The notes beneath the pieces were generated by a model. The model saw nothing but the letters and a program-made list of their open reading frames with translations, was not told where the DNA came from and searched no databases. Positions 11,001 through 18,517 of a DNA stretch of 26,010 bases are shown in pieces (positions within the stretch are counted from its first letter, which is position 1; each line of letters begins with the position of its first letter). The position numbers and the translations under genes are program-made. The stretch covers positions 815,250 through 841,259 of the forward strand of contig NW_003116455.1 of the NCBI RefSeq assembly GCF_000003605.2, in the 5' to 3' direction. The stretch is from Saccoglossus kowalevskii (taxonomy: Eukaryota; Hemichordata; Enteropneusta; Harrimaniidae).

Positions 11001-14000
11001 CAAACTTCACACACACAAGGTACATCATGTCACAAATATGTATGTGCATTTTNNNNNNNNNNNNNNNNNNNNNNNNNNNNNNNNNNNNNNNNNNNNNNNN
11101 NNGTCTGGGTTTTTAAAGAAAATGCTTTGTCACAGAATAATAGTCTGTTAAAGGTGCCAAGTATGAAATAATTTGGGGACAAAAAAACAAACCTGCATAG
11201 AAATCGGAATAATAGGTCTTTTGATTATCGGAGACGCATTTCAATGGACTTGATTACGGACAATGCATAACTTAAATTTCACCAGGAAATTCCGCAGTGT
11301 GCTCTCGCAATCGCGTACTTAGTCATTTTTACAAGGTTCGCCATTTTTGATGTCACGTGATAATTATGTAAACAATGTCTGTCCAGTTTGTGCGAACTTG
11401 CACCTCTATACTCAGTCTTTTGATATATATAACCTAAATTACTGTTCTGAACAAGACAACAGATAGAGATTGTTTTATTTAAAAACGTCACAAAACCTTC
11501 TCGCTACCTTAAGTGTCCCAAACTTTATACCTTTCACTGTATGCACTTTGGGTTTGTAATAAAACAGTTTGTGTTATATGTATGGTCCTGTTGTTGACAT
11601 TAATTTGAGAGAGCGGAATCAGTCATATAAAAGTCTTATGCTTTATTTGTGTTTGCTTATATTATTCAGTCTGCTGTGGGAATGGAATACCAAGCAAAGC
11701 TACAGAAACACGTGTCACAACAAGACTATGCCAAAGGGTTTGGTGGAAAGTATGGTGTAGAAAAAGATAGAGTGGACAAGTCAGCTGTTGGTTATGAATA
11801 TCAAGAAAAACTACAAAAACATGAATCACAAAAAGGTAACTATTGAACAGTGCCCATATTGGGGACTTTCCAGTTCCTAATGGCTGCTCATTTGCATAAC
11901 CATTTCATGATTTGAACGTGGGGGGGGGGCACTGTGAGTGCGACCATTTTATATGCCTGTAGGTCCAAATCTGGAGATACTGTAAAATACTTTATTTTAG
12001 CTGGAATTAATTTTCGCTGATTTTGTATGGATTTTATTTTCACTGATTTTTGACGAGTTGAATGTAAAATATACAAAAAAAGGTATATTCGCTGGATTTT
12101 ATTTCCACTGAATCATTCCTTCAGCGAAAATAGCGAAAATTAATTTCAAGCTAAAATAAAGTATTCCACAGTAGTACAATTCCTGCATGATGCTAATCGG
12201 GTGCATCCAATGTTGTATTCAACGCCACTCCAAGCGCCGAACACCGCTGTCATCTGGGTACTTTGTTAAGCCCTCTAGTGGTGTTCTGACGAAACAAGAC
12301 AATTATAAAGTCAGGAATTGTGTACTGCCATCCTGAGTGAATGTGCTTTCATGTACTGCCTGTAAATATCATGCATTTTGCCTCAGAAATCATATTCCAT
12401 CTTTGACACTACCTGTACATGTACAGTACGTGTATGGGGATGTCTGACTGTCTTCCTATCATAATGGCAGTCAATGTAAACACTATTATATCAAAGTAAA
12501 CATGTGCATGTACTGCATACATATATCTCCTAGCTACACACACATCGTGGCAGCATGGTAGCAGCTGCTATGAGCTTACTTCTATCAAAACTGTATAAAC
12601 TGTCTCTGTTTCCTGCCTGGTCAAACACAAACACCTGTGGGTCTTACTGGTGGGACACATGTGTATGGACCTACAGTTTTGCAAGATGGCTATCAAATTT
12701 GCCACCTAATTAGCAAACTAGCTAAGTGATTAGCAAAAACTTTGGCACATACGCTTTGTACACTTGGAATCAACAGTTTGGGTTTGTGTGCTGTGATTTG
12801 GATCACATCATTATCTGAGAGGGGGGAGTGAGAACATGCATAAATTAACATAATAAATGCATATTGTGACATATTAATGTATGCAATCACTGTAGTACTG
12901 TAAAATACATTATTTTAGTGGGAACTAATTTTCGCTGAAAAGACATTTGGGTGTTTTGTATGGAGTTAATTTTCACTGATATTTGTTGAGTTGAAAGTAA
13001 ACTAAAGGAACAACGGTATTTTCCCTGGATTTTATTTTCACTTAATCATTCCTTTAGCAAAAATAGTGACAATTAATTCCAAGCAAAAATAAAGTATTCT
13101 ACAGTAATTCAAATAATACTGTGTTTATTTAAAATGAAAAGGACTTGTATGCCAAGTTGTAGTTAGCATATAGGTTGTGGCTTTCCTAAACCTGTGCTCC
13201 TTGTGGGAATGGAACAAGTCCACTATCACAACAAGGCACAGGCACTGGGAACATCAGTTTTGGATGACGTAGTACACGTGTACCAGTTTGGGAACAGTCT
13301 ATGCTCGGGTCTGTGTTTCAAAATGGCAGTGTAGAAGTCGATGTAAATTTTTCTCTGAGACTGGTGTTTTGATTTTCACAAGATTTCACCTGTTTTATTA
13401 GTCCCCGTTCGGACGCAGTCCGAAAATGGGGACTTATATTTTGACCTCCATGTATCCATGTGTGCGAACCTGTATCTTAAAAATGCCTGGACCAATCACA
13501 ATCAAATTTCACACATACATCATACATTACATTATACATATGCACATTAATTTCTTTTAAAATCTGATTCTGAATGGCGACCATTTTTGTGGTGAAAAAT
13601 CATCAAAATCAAGTATTTATGATGGATTTTGTTCAAACTTGGTGCATTTATTGGACATTATGGGACCTTGATGCATGTAATTGTATTTTTCAGATCGGAT
13701 TTGAAATGTATCTAAGACTTATTACCAAAGTAATTGCCGATAGTAACTGTTGACTTAGATGGAATTTCTGTACATTTTTTCTTACTTTTATTTGATAAAT
13801 ATAAATTTTAAAGTGATATTTTTAGTGAGCCCAAGGTGAGGGTAGGGTAAACTCCTACAAATAAATGTCATCCCTTAAGTTGTTGGCCACACCTCTGTAT
13901 TTTCATTGCTTGGGTGTCAGTTAGCTGTTGTGCAATTTAGGTAGCAAATTTGATAGCTACATATCTTGCAGCACTGCAGTTCCATGCTGTCTCAAAATCA

Positions 14001-17000
14001 TTATTTACATACAGATGGCAGCTTTTGATAGTTGCAACAAGACCACTTAGAAAACCTCCTACTCTTGTTGCTCTTAAAACTAGTTCTAGTTAACTGCACA
14101 AGGTTTTTTTTTCTGAAAGTCTTCAATTTTCCGAATATTTTTAGTCCCCGTTCGGACGGAGTCCGAAAACGGGGACTTATGTTTTGCCCTGTGTGCGTTC
14201 GTCCGTGCGTCCGTGCGTCCGTGCGTCCGTGATCACCTGTATCTCGAACATGCATGGACCGATTATGTTCAAACTTCGCTCATACATCACACACTATATG
14301 GGACATATGCACATGCATTTTTTTCATGATCTGATTAACGATAGCCGAATAGCGGCCATTTTAAGGCCGAAAATGCATCAAAATGGCACATTTTCACCAT
14401 TCCGGACCCGGATCTCAGTTATGCATGGACGGATTTCGTTCAAATTTGGTACATACATTAAACATAATAGGACCTTGATGCACGTCATTTTTTTTTTCGG
14501 ATCAAGTTCGAAATGGCCGACTGGCGGCCATTTTGTTTTAAAGAATTCAGTTCTGGATCCGTATCAGAGACATGTCTGGATTGATCAAGTTCAAACTTCA
14601 CACACACAAGGTACATCATGTCACAAATATGTATGTGCATTTGTTTCATGATCCCATTAACGATAGCCAAATGGCGGCCGCTTTAAGGCCGAAAATGCAT
14701 TGAAATCGCACATTTTCACCATTCCGGACCCAGATCTCAGTTATGCATGGACGGATTTCATTCAAATTTGGTACATACATTAAACATAATAGGACCTTGA
14801 TGCACGTCATTTTTTTTTTCGGATCAAGTTCGAAATGGCCGACTGGCGGCCATTTTGTTTTAAAAGAATTCAGTTCTGGATCCGTATCCAGGACATGTCT
14901 GGATTGATCAAGTTCAAACTTCACACACACAGGTACATATGTCACAAATATATGTGCATTTGTTTCATGATCCGCTTAACAATAGCTGAATGATGGCCAT
15001 TTTAAGGCCGAAAATGCATCAAAATCACGTATTTTCACAATTCCGGAACCGGATCTCAGTCATGCATGGATAGATTTTGTTCAGATTTAGTACAATGTGT
15101 TGTACATATGCAGGTGCATTTCGGTCATGATCTGCTTTGAATGTATATGTCACTCAAATATGAACGGAACGGGGACGTGTCATTGACAATGACTTGTCCA
15201 TCAATATCTCATGTACAAGTAATTTTGAATTAATTTTTAATGTCTCTTCACACGGGAGTTCTTTCTAATCTTTCTTTGATTTAAAGTTCCGGGATTGCAC
15301 TAAAGAGAAGCCGAGATAATTGCTAATTTGCATAACAATTCACTCAGTAAGAAGTTTGCTAATGCTCATAATTAAAATGGCTGTAACAGTTCCAAATTTA
15401 AATGTATTATCGTTTTGTTAAAAGTTAAACATAGTGCATAATATGGAGATCCCATCATTTCTTTTTTTCACCATGTTTCTTTTTTATTATTTATGTACAG
15501 CCTTGCTAAATTTTGCTAAGCATTCAAAAGAGAGAATGTTTGCACCTGTTATCTATACTTTAAAATCGTTTTTTGAGTATGTTACACTATTCACAATTCT
15601 ACAAAATGTTATCAGTCTATAGCCAAGTCTGTTTGGATAATAAAAAGCAAAAAAAACAATTCCACGAACCTGCCTCTCCACCTTAATTATACTGAAATAT
15701 TAAAAACAAATTGTTGATACTAAAGTTTATTTAAGGGATCCTGAACAAGCGAAATTTATTTTATAGAAATACTATATAAATGTAGGTCCTTTAAAGCATT
15801 GCTGTTTTCTTACTCAGATTGCTGATGCCCTTGTTGGAAACACCCCAGATGATGAAAAAACTCCTCCACTTGCTGTTGTGGATCCCCTTAAATCTCTTGG
15901 TAAGTTGAAGTGTGAATTCACCCTTATCAACTTCTATCTATTGACCTAAAACTGACACTGTACCTTTGCTAAACTAATAATTAAATAAAATGCATTAAAT
16001 TCAATAGAATTCACTTTTATTATTTAACTTCAATTGATGTATTTCAAGGACAAAACACTGTCACCTGTATCATTTTACACTTCTACTTCTAAGAAAACAG
16101 AGGAAATTACTTCGAATGTGCTAAAATTATTGGTAGTGAAAAGGTTGTGTCCAAAGTTCTTGAGTTGATGTTGACTTTAACATTTGTGTCTCTAAGAGAT
16201 TCAACTCACAATCCCCCTGTCTGCTAGCCATATGTGTATTTATATTGGCCATTTTGTTTTGCAGGTTTGGATGCATTTGTAAGCAGAAGTAAACTTAATA
16301 GAACTCCAGATGCAAAGACAAATGATTTATCAAGAGCATTTGTTTTGGAACCAGAGTCTGTAGCCTGTCATGGAAAACACTTGTTTACTGAGCACAGTGA
16401 AGAGGAGGAGGAGGAGGAGGGGGAAAAGGAGGAAAAACAGCAAGGAGAGGCAGAAGAAGAAAACCTACGAGAAGAAAAAAAAGATGGAACAAAAGATGCT
16501 TTCTATAGTCTGGAAGCAAGACCTGTTGATGAAACACACAGAATTGATACTTGTGACGTTAGCCACGAAAATGGTAATGCTGTTCTTGGTGCTCCTAAAA
16601 TGAATATAAATGAATCACATGGTGACGATAGTGATAAAATGAGCATAGACTTGATGGATTTCACTAGTGGGGAAACTGTGGAAGAGAATGATAAGATGGC
16701 TGCTTTTGACAATGTGCAAGATAGCATTGAAGGTTTGCAGGAGATTGAGACTGACGACATGTTTCTGGGTGAAACTCCACAGTTACCAACAAGATCCATG
16801 CAAAGAATCATCCCAAGCGCACCCGATACCTTAGAGGATAAAGATGATGAGAAACAAGTGGAAGATTTATCTGGCATTACTATGCCAACCAATCTTCTGA
16901 CTTTTTTGGATGAGGATGAGGGTAATATAGATGAGCCGAAAGAAGAGGAAGAGTTTGTAAAGCAGAGTTCAATAATGTCTCATGATAACCAAATAAATGG

Positions 17001-18517
17001 AGAAGCTATTTCCCACAAAGGAATGGAACACTCAAGTGAGAAGAGCGTACTAACGCTGAATGGACAACAGGAAACAACACATTGGAGGCAAACCTGTGAC
17101 GAGTCCATGATGAGTGTAGCATTCTCAGAATCGGATGAAGAGCCAAGGTTTGAACCTTTGAATGATGCATCCCAAGTTGAAGATGCCTCTATTAGTCGTC
17201 AGAATGGGCAGGACAGTCACATCAGTAGTGATATAATAGAAAGATTCAAGAGATTAAAAGCTTCTTCTGTCACAAGTGGTAGCCCATCCGATCCATTGAA
17301 CATTAGGGATGTAGGTCTAGGTGATCGCTTGGTGGAAATTAAGTTACAATCTGTGTCAAGTGATACATCAACACCAGCAATTAGCTCTGCTTATCTCACA
17401 CAATCTCCTAAACCAAAGTCAGAAAATGCATCAAATGTGTTTTCATTAGACTTAGACGACTCGGATTTAGATGTTTCTGGTGATGATCTTCCACTACATA
17501 GTACAGATCCTCCTGAAGATGGCATTTCAGAAGAACAAATTACTCTTGTGGACATTTCACTGGTATCGTCACCAATGAAGACTCCCAAATTGCAGAAAGC
17601 TCATGTTACTTTAATGTCTGCTCATATGTCAGATGAAAAAGGCAGAGGCATAGACACAGAAGTGATTATAACCCCACCAACCAGCGCACAACAGTCTCCC
17701 AGACAGACACCAACTCAGAGATCACCACCAGCAAGATTGGTGGAACAAGATTCTAAAAGCTCTCAGAGTGGTAGTGTAACTCCCTCTCCAAAAATAACAA
17801 ATGGTGAAGCAGCAAGAACTACCCCACCTCCTCTTACACAGAAAGAAGGTTCCATACCAATGTCTCCATTGACTTTGAAACTTCATAGTGATGATGATGA
17901 TGGAGCAGCAAACTTAGGAGATGAGAAAGCTGAGTTTGACATATTTGGCTTAGGTATGTTTGTTGCATTGTTGAAGTATATTGATAAGTCTATTGATTAC
18001 CCTGTCTCCAAGTAACAAAGCTAAGTTTTAGATGTTTATTCTACACTAAAGCTCTATTCCCTTGAATATTATCTGACAGAACAAATATGTGAGAAATACT
18101 TAAAATACTTGGATATTTGTTGATAGTTACTAAGTCGTGCAGCAATTTGGAACAGAGATGAATGTTTGAATGATTTTATGTATGTCAAAATGCAAATGAA
18201 ATACAAATTGGAAGCCAAATTATAATATCTACACTACAGACCCCCTCCCCTCCCCACCCCACCCATACATTGGTTTAGTTATTGAATGGACAAAAACAGC
18301 CCTGTCCCTACCCATTGATCCTTTGAACACTAATAGGTAGACAACAGCCCCACCCCCTACATACAACCTTTGTACATTTGAAATAACTGATTGTTTATTA
18401 TTGGTTGATTTGTTATTTATAGGCAATCAGTCCGTTTTAATTCCACCCTCGCCCGGAGAAGATCAATCAAGGGGCAGCTCATCATCGCAATCACCAAGAA
18501 TGGAGGAACTTGAATAA
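1982..18517 (+). CDS. Unrecognised disordered acidic protein, 3' part of a seven-exon gene (5' end off window)
   Basis: Joined exons are 1982-2093, 4786-4909, 6481-6604, 7874-8312, 15818-15899, 16265-17953 and 18423-18517. All junctions are GT-AG, and phases agree throughout (2>0>1>2>0>1>1), giving 887 codons then TAA. I do not recognise the family. Counting the first full codon as residue 1, a short predicted helix (about 8-25, [16 protein letters not shown]) is followed by a Pro-rich linker and a basic helix (about 80-120, [16 protein letters not shown]). Then come a basic HQPRA-repeat segment (about 175-235), a Glu-rich stretch (about 345-375) and a long acidic tail with many SP/TP sites (about 755-850) ending PRMEELE. 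No enzyme domain, membrane segment or SH3 is seen. The layout suggests a scaffold or cytoskeleton/centrosome-type protein, but that is a guess. Confidence 0.85.
2094..4785 (+). other. Intron 1 (visible part of gene)
   Basis: A 2.7-kb AT-rich intron. It holds an A-run (about 3380-3396) and copy 2 of the 177-bp repeat (4336-4513). I see no exon-like frame with splice sites. The acceptor at its end is 'ctttctttacag'. Confidence 0.7.
4336..4513 (+). repeat. 177-bp dispersed repeat, copy 2
   Basis: About 98% identical by eye to 1124-1300, in direct orientation, 3.2 kb apart. The first visible exon of the main gene lies between the two copies. Confidence 0.8.
4786..4909 (+). CDS. Main gene, exon 2
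   Basis: The acceptor is 'tttacag|tctgg' and the donor 'atgc|gtatgt', phase 0 to 1. It encodes 41 residues with a Pro-rich start ([12 protein letters not shown]) and a Ser/Arg-rich end (SMSRGSPM). TPP and SP are candidate proline-directed phosphorylation sites. Confidence 0.75.
4910..5463 (+). other. Intron 2, left part
   Basis: Non-coding. Four copies of a GCGGCTTCTATTAG-like motif lie between about 4970 and 5120. The 119-codon open frame starting at 4881 overlaps the exon out of its proven frame and runs through these motif copies, so I do not call it a gene. Confidence 0.6.
5464..5967. mobile_element. Hairpin-headed non-autonomous element (AGCTCCGCTGT ends)
   Basis: The left end is a perfect 11-bp stem with a 4-base loop (5464-5489, AGCTCCGCTGT-cggc-ACAGCGGAGCT). 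A near-copy of the stem in inverted orientation, acagcagagct, sits at 5957-5967 and marks the likely right end, giving 504 bp. Inside are tandem units of about 150 bp, recognised by 'ggtaaaaagtgatatttt' and 'cttcttgttaaaaac'. There is no coding capacity, so any movement would depend on another element's enzyme. The superfamily is unknown and no clear target duplication was found. Confidence 0.6.
5968..6480 (+). other. Intron 2, right part
   Basis: AT-rich non-coding sequence ending in the acceptor 'ctgtacattcag'. A 92-codon open frame (5944-6222) lacks splice support and overlaps the right end of the transposon, so it is not called. Confidence 0.55.
6481..6604 (+). CDS. Main gene, exon 3
   Basis: The acceptor is 'tacattcag' and the donor 'aaagg|gtaagt', phase 1 to 2. 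It encodes about 41 residues that look helical and basic ([17 protein letters not shown]), then [13 protein letters not shown]. This is the best-ordered stretch of the visible protein and the best query for finding its family. Confidence 0.8.
6605..6858 (+). other. Intron 3, left part
   Basis: AT-rich intron sequence with nothing recognisable. Confidence 0.5.
6859..7161. mobile_element. CAGGG-ended inverted-repeat element, 303 bp
   Basis: The ends are CAGGGctCATAGC (from 6859) and GCTATGgaCCCTG (to 7161), inverted with 11 of 13 matches. The element is flanked on each side by TTTAC, a probable 5-bp target duplication. The inside is non-coding, with repeated 'gaaagtcttt' phrases. CAGGG ends recall hAT-type elements, but hAT duplications are normally 8 bp, so the superfamily stays open. 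Confidence 0.6.
7333..7345. repeat. Target-site duplication, left copy
   Basis: TATACATATTCTT, identical to 7715-7727. Together they bracket the SINE-like insertion. Confidence 0.8.
7346..7714 (-). mobile_element. SINE-like retroposon, minus orientation
   Basis: The 369-bp insert is bounded by a perfect 13-bp direct duplication. On the plus strand it opens with a T-run and a mixed A/T tract (to about 7380), so read on the minus strand it ends in an A-rich tail. That is the hallmark of target-primed retroposition. On the minus strand a 'gttcgatcgagcc' string resembles a tRNA-type B box, which would suit a tRNA-derived SINE, but I see no clear A box. There is no coding frame of note. The retroposon call is firm; the tRNA origin is not. 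Confidence 0.7.
7715..7727. repeat. Target-site duplication, right copy
   Basis: TATACATATTCTT, the partner of 7333-7345. Confidence 0.8.
7874..8312 (+). CDS. Main gene, exon 4 (HQPRA-repeat exon)
   Basis: The acceptor is 'actttttctgcag' and the donor 'gaacag|gtgtgt', phase 2 to 0. It encodes 146 residues. [13 protein letters not shown] segment precedes a basic tract in which (H/E)Q(P/K)R-type units recur at codons starting 8055, 8082, 8106, 8133 and 8163 (HQPRA, EQPRA, HQPRL, HQKRA, HEKSA). The spacing is 8-10 residues. The exon ends in a more ordered stretch, AYDLLAEQ. The tract is basic, in contrast with the acidic exon 6, and might bind an acidic partner such as a microtubule or RNA surface; that role is inferred. 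Confidence 0.85.
8313..9148 (+). other. Intron 4, left part
   Basis: Non-coding, AT-rich, with no recognisable element before the hairpin at 9149. Confidence 0.5.
9149..10528. repeat. Tandem array of about 145-bp units
   Basis: A (TCTG)n/(TG)n tract at about 9189-9221 is followed by repeated units. Landmarks are 'attaattacctaatttgcat' at about 9330, 9492, 9634, 9781, 9923, 10067 and 10208, plus degenerate later copies, and 'acttggtacatagatg'. Spacing is mostly 141-147 bp. It is non-coding. Confidence 0.8.
10529..11052. mobile_element. AGTCCCCGTT hairpin element, copy A (cut by gap)
   Basis: The left hairpin is 10529-10563 (AGTCCCtGTTCGGAC-gta-GTCCGAAAACGGGGACT). It is followed by (TCCG)n at about 10584-10640 and a body nearly identical to 14143-14652. 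It runs into the N gap at 11053, about where the next internal unit would begin, so its right end is not visible. Confidence 0.75.
11053..11102. other. Assembly gap (50 N)
   Basis: Exactly 50 N. The round size suggests a placeholder rather than a measured length. It falls inside a repeat with a near-identical copy 3.6 kb away, so the join across it is uncertain. Confidence 0.95.
11103..11669. other. Unique sequence right of the gap
   Basis: No repeat, and no exon with splice sites, is evident before the cortactin exon. It does not continue the element left of the gap. Confidence 0.5.
11670..11835 (+). CDS. Stray cortactin-repeat exon
   Basis: The acceptor is 'tatattattcag' and the donor 'caaaaag|gtaact'. 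The 55 codons encode the second half of one cortactin repeat ([18 protein letters not shown]) and one complete 37-residue repeat ([30 protein letters not shown]). These are the signatures of the HS1/cortactin F-actin-binding repeat. In cortactin, tandem repeats bind actin filaments between the N-terminal acidic Arp2/3-binding region and the C-terminal SH3. Entry is phase 0 and exit phase 1, so it would suit a cortactin gene, where the next repeat starts with Asp (G+AY). It cannot join the host exon at 15818 in frame: the junction reads Asp-Cys-stop. No other cortactin exon is visible nearby. It may be a misplaced assembly segment, a duplicated exon, or transposon-carried. Confidence 0.85.
11836..11977. 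other. Intron downstream of the cortactin exon
   Basis: Includes a G9 run at about 11922-11930. No further coding is seen. Confidence 0.5.
11980..12171. mobile_element. CTGTA-ended MITE, copy 1
   Basis: The terminal inverted repeats are about 40 bp (CTGTAAAATACTTTATTTTA... and its inverted partner ...TAAAATAAAGTATTCCACAG). Both ends are flanked by TA, as expected for a Tc1/mariner-type target. At 192 bp with no coding, it would be a non-autonomous copy. Confidence 0.75.
12174..12895. other. Spacer between the two MITEs
   Basis: Non-coding. A 'gccctctagtgg' string near 12274 belongs to a dispersed motif also seen near 21276 and (inverted) 23828. No gene was found. Confidence 0.4.
12898..13104. 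mobile_element. CTGTA-ended MITE, copy 2
   Basis: Same family and orientation as 11980-12171: CTGTAAAATACATTATTTTA at the left, AAAATAAAGTATTCTACAG at the right, TA on each side. It is more diverged inside and 207 bp long. Confidence 0.75.
13107..13399. other. Spacer
   Basis: Nothing recognisable in this stretch. Confidence 0.4.
13400..13708. mobile_element. AGTCCCCGTT hairpin element, truncated copy
   Basis: The hairpin is 13400-13434 and is followed by a diverged body ('atcttaaaaatgcctggacc', 'ttcaaacttggtgcat'), with similarity lost after about 13708. It lacks the (TCCG)n tract and the right end. It is an older, decayed copy of the 14143 element. Confidence 0.6.
13709..14142. other. Unassigned spacer
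   Basis: AT-rich, with no gene or repeat recognised. Confidence 0.4.
14143..15176. mobile_element. AGTCCCCGTT hairpin element, fullest copy
   Basis: The left hairpin is 14143-14177 (AGTCCCCGTTCGGAC-gga-GTCCGAAAACGGGGACT). Next come degenerate TCCG repeats (about 14200-14231), then about 2.7 tandem units of about 320 bp, marked by 'atagccgaatagcggcc'-like strings at 14341, 14663 and 14982. The right end is GAACGGGGAC at 15167-15176, inverted to the left terminus. Units contain self-complementary AAATGGCCG-actgg-CGGCCATTT. Open frames through it are repeat translations, not genes. Confidence 0.75.
15260..15817 (+). other. Intron 4, right part
   Basis: AT-rich with no recognised element. It ends with the polypyrimidine tract and acceptor 'gctgttttcttactcag' for exon 5. 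Confidence 0.55.
15818..15899 (+). CDS. Main gene, exon 5
   Basis: Small 82-nt exon, phase 0 to 1, donor 'tcttg|gtaagt'. It encodes [26 protein letters not shown] and continues AYDLLAEQ of exon 4 into [10 protein letters not shown] of exon 6. The combined [16 protein letters not shown] stretch looks more ordered than the rest. Confidence 0.8.
15900..16264 (+). other. Intron 5
   Basis: A 365-bp AT-rich intron ending 'ccattttgttttgcag'. Nothing else is seen. Confidence 0.7.
16265..17953 (+). CDS. Main gene, exon 6 (large acidic exon)
   Basis: At 1689 nt this is the largest uninterrupted coding block in the window, phase 1 to 1. It starts [20 protein letters not shown] and passes a Glu-rich run (16399-16480, GAG/GAA repeats). 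It then runs through long Asp/Glu/Ser-rich sequence with short hydrophobic anchors ([40 protein letters not shown]). A Ser/Thr-Pro cluster (about 17570-17880: [48 protein letters not shown]) precedes EFDIFGL at the donor. No catalytic or nucleic-acid-binding domain is visible. The short acidic-hydrophobic motifs suggest docking sites and the SP/TP clusters suggest control by proline-directed kinases; both are inferred. Confidence 0.9.
17954..18422 (+). other. Intron 6
   Basis: Donor 'ttag|gtatgt', acceptor 'tgttatttatag'. It contains C-rich pyrimidine tracts near 18240-18265 and 18347-18358. If retained, the frame adds 20 residues, including MFVALLKYI, then stops at 18013-18015. That is a possible alternative end. 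Confidence 0.65.
18423..18517 (+). CDS. Main gene, last coding exon
   Basis: Enters in phase 1 (G+GC = Gly) and encodes [18 protein letters not shown]...SPRMEELE, then TAA at 18515-18517. The tail keeps the acidic, SP-rich character of exon 6, which supports the join. Confidence 0.8.

Larger units (their letters stand above)
9149..15259. mobile_element. Outer hairpin-headed element, interrupted by later insertions
   Basis: The left end is a hairpin (9149-9178, ACTCCCgTGTGC-aaa-GCACAaaaaGGGAGT). The only inverted match to ACTCCCGTGTG downstream is CACACGGGAGT at 15249-15259. Left of the break (10528) lie about nine decayed tandem units of about 145 bp. Right of it, 'atcaatatctcatgtacaag' near 15200 resembles the 'gatatctcaagtactaatc' phrase of those units. 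This suggests one original element of about 1.5 kb split by roughly 4.6 kb of later insertions. Pairing of the two ends is inferred, and unrelated copies are possible. Confidence 0.45.

Noticed and set aside
14184-14651. 155-codon open frame
   Set aside because: Lies wholly in the hairpin-headed transposon repeat; no conserved protein features and no splice support.
11670-18517. That the main gene is cortactin itself
   Set aside because: The cortactin exon's exit phase does not match the next host exon, and the host lacks the SH3 end and further repeats.
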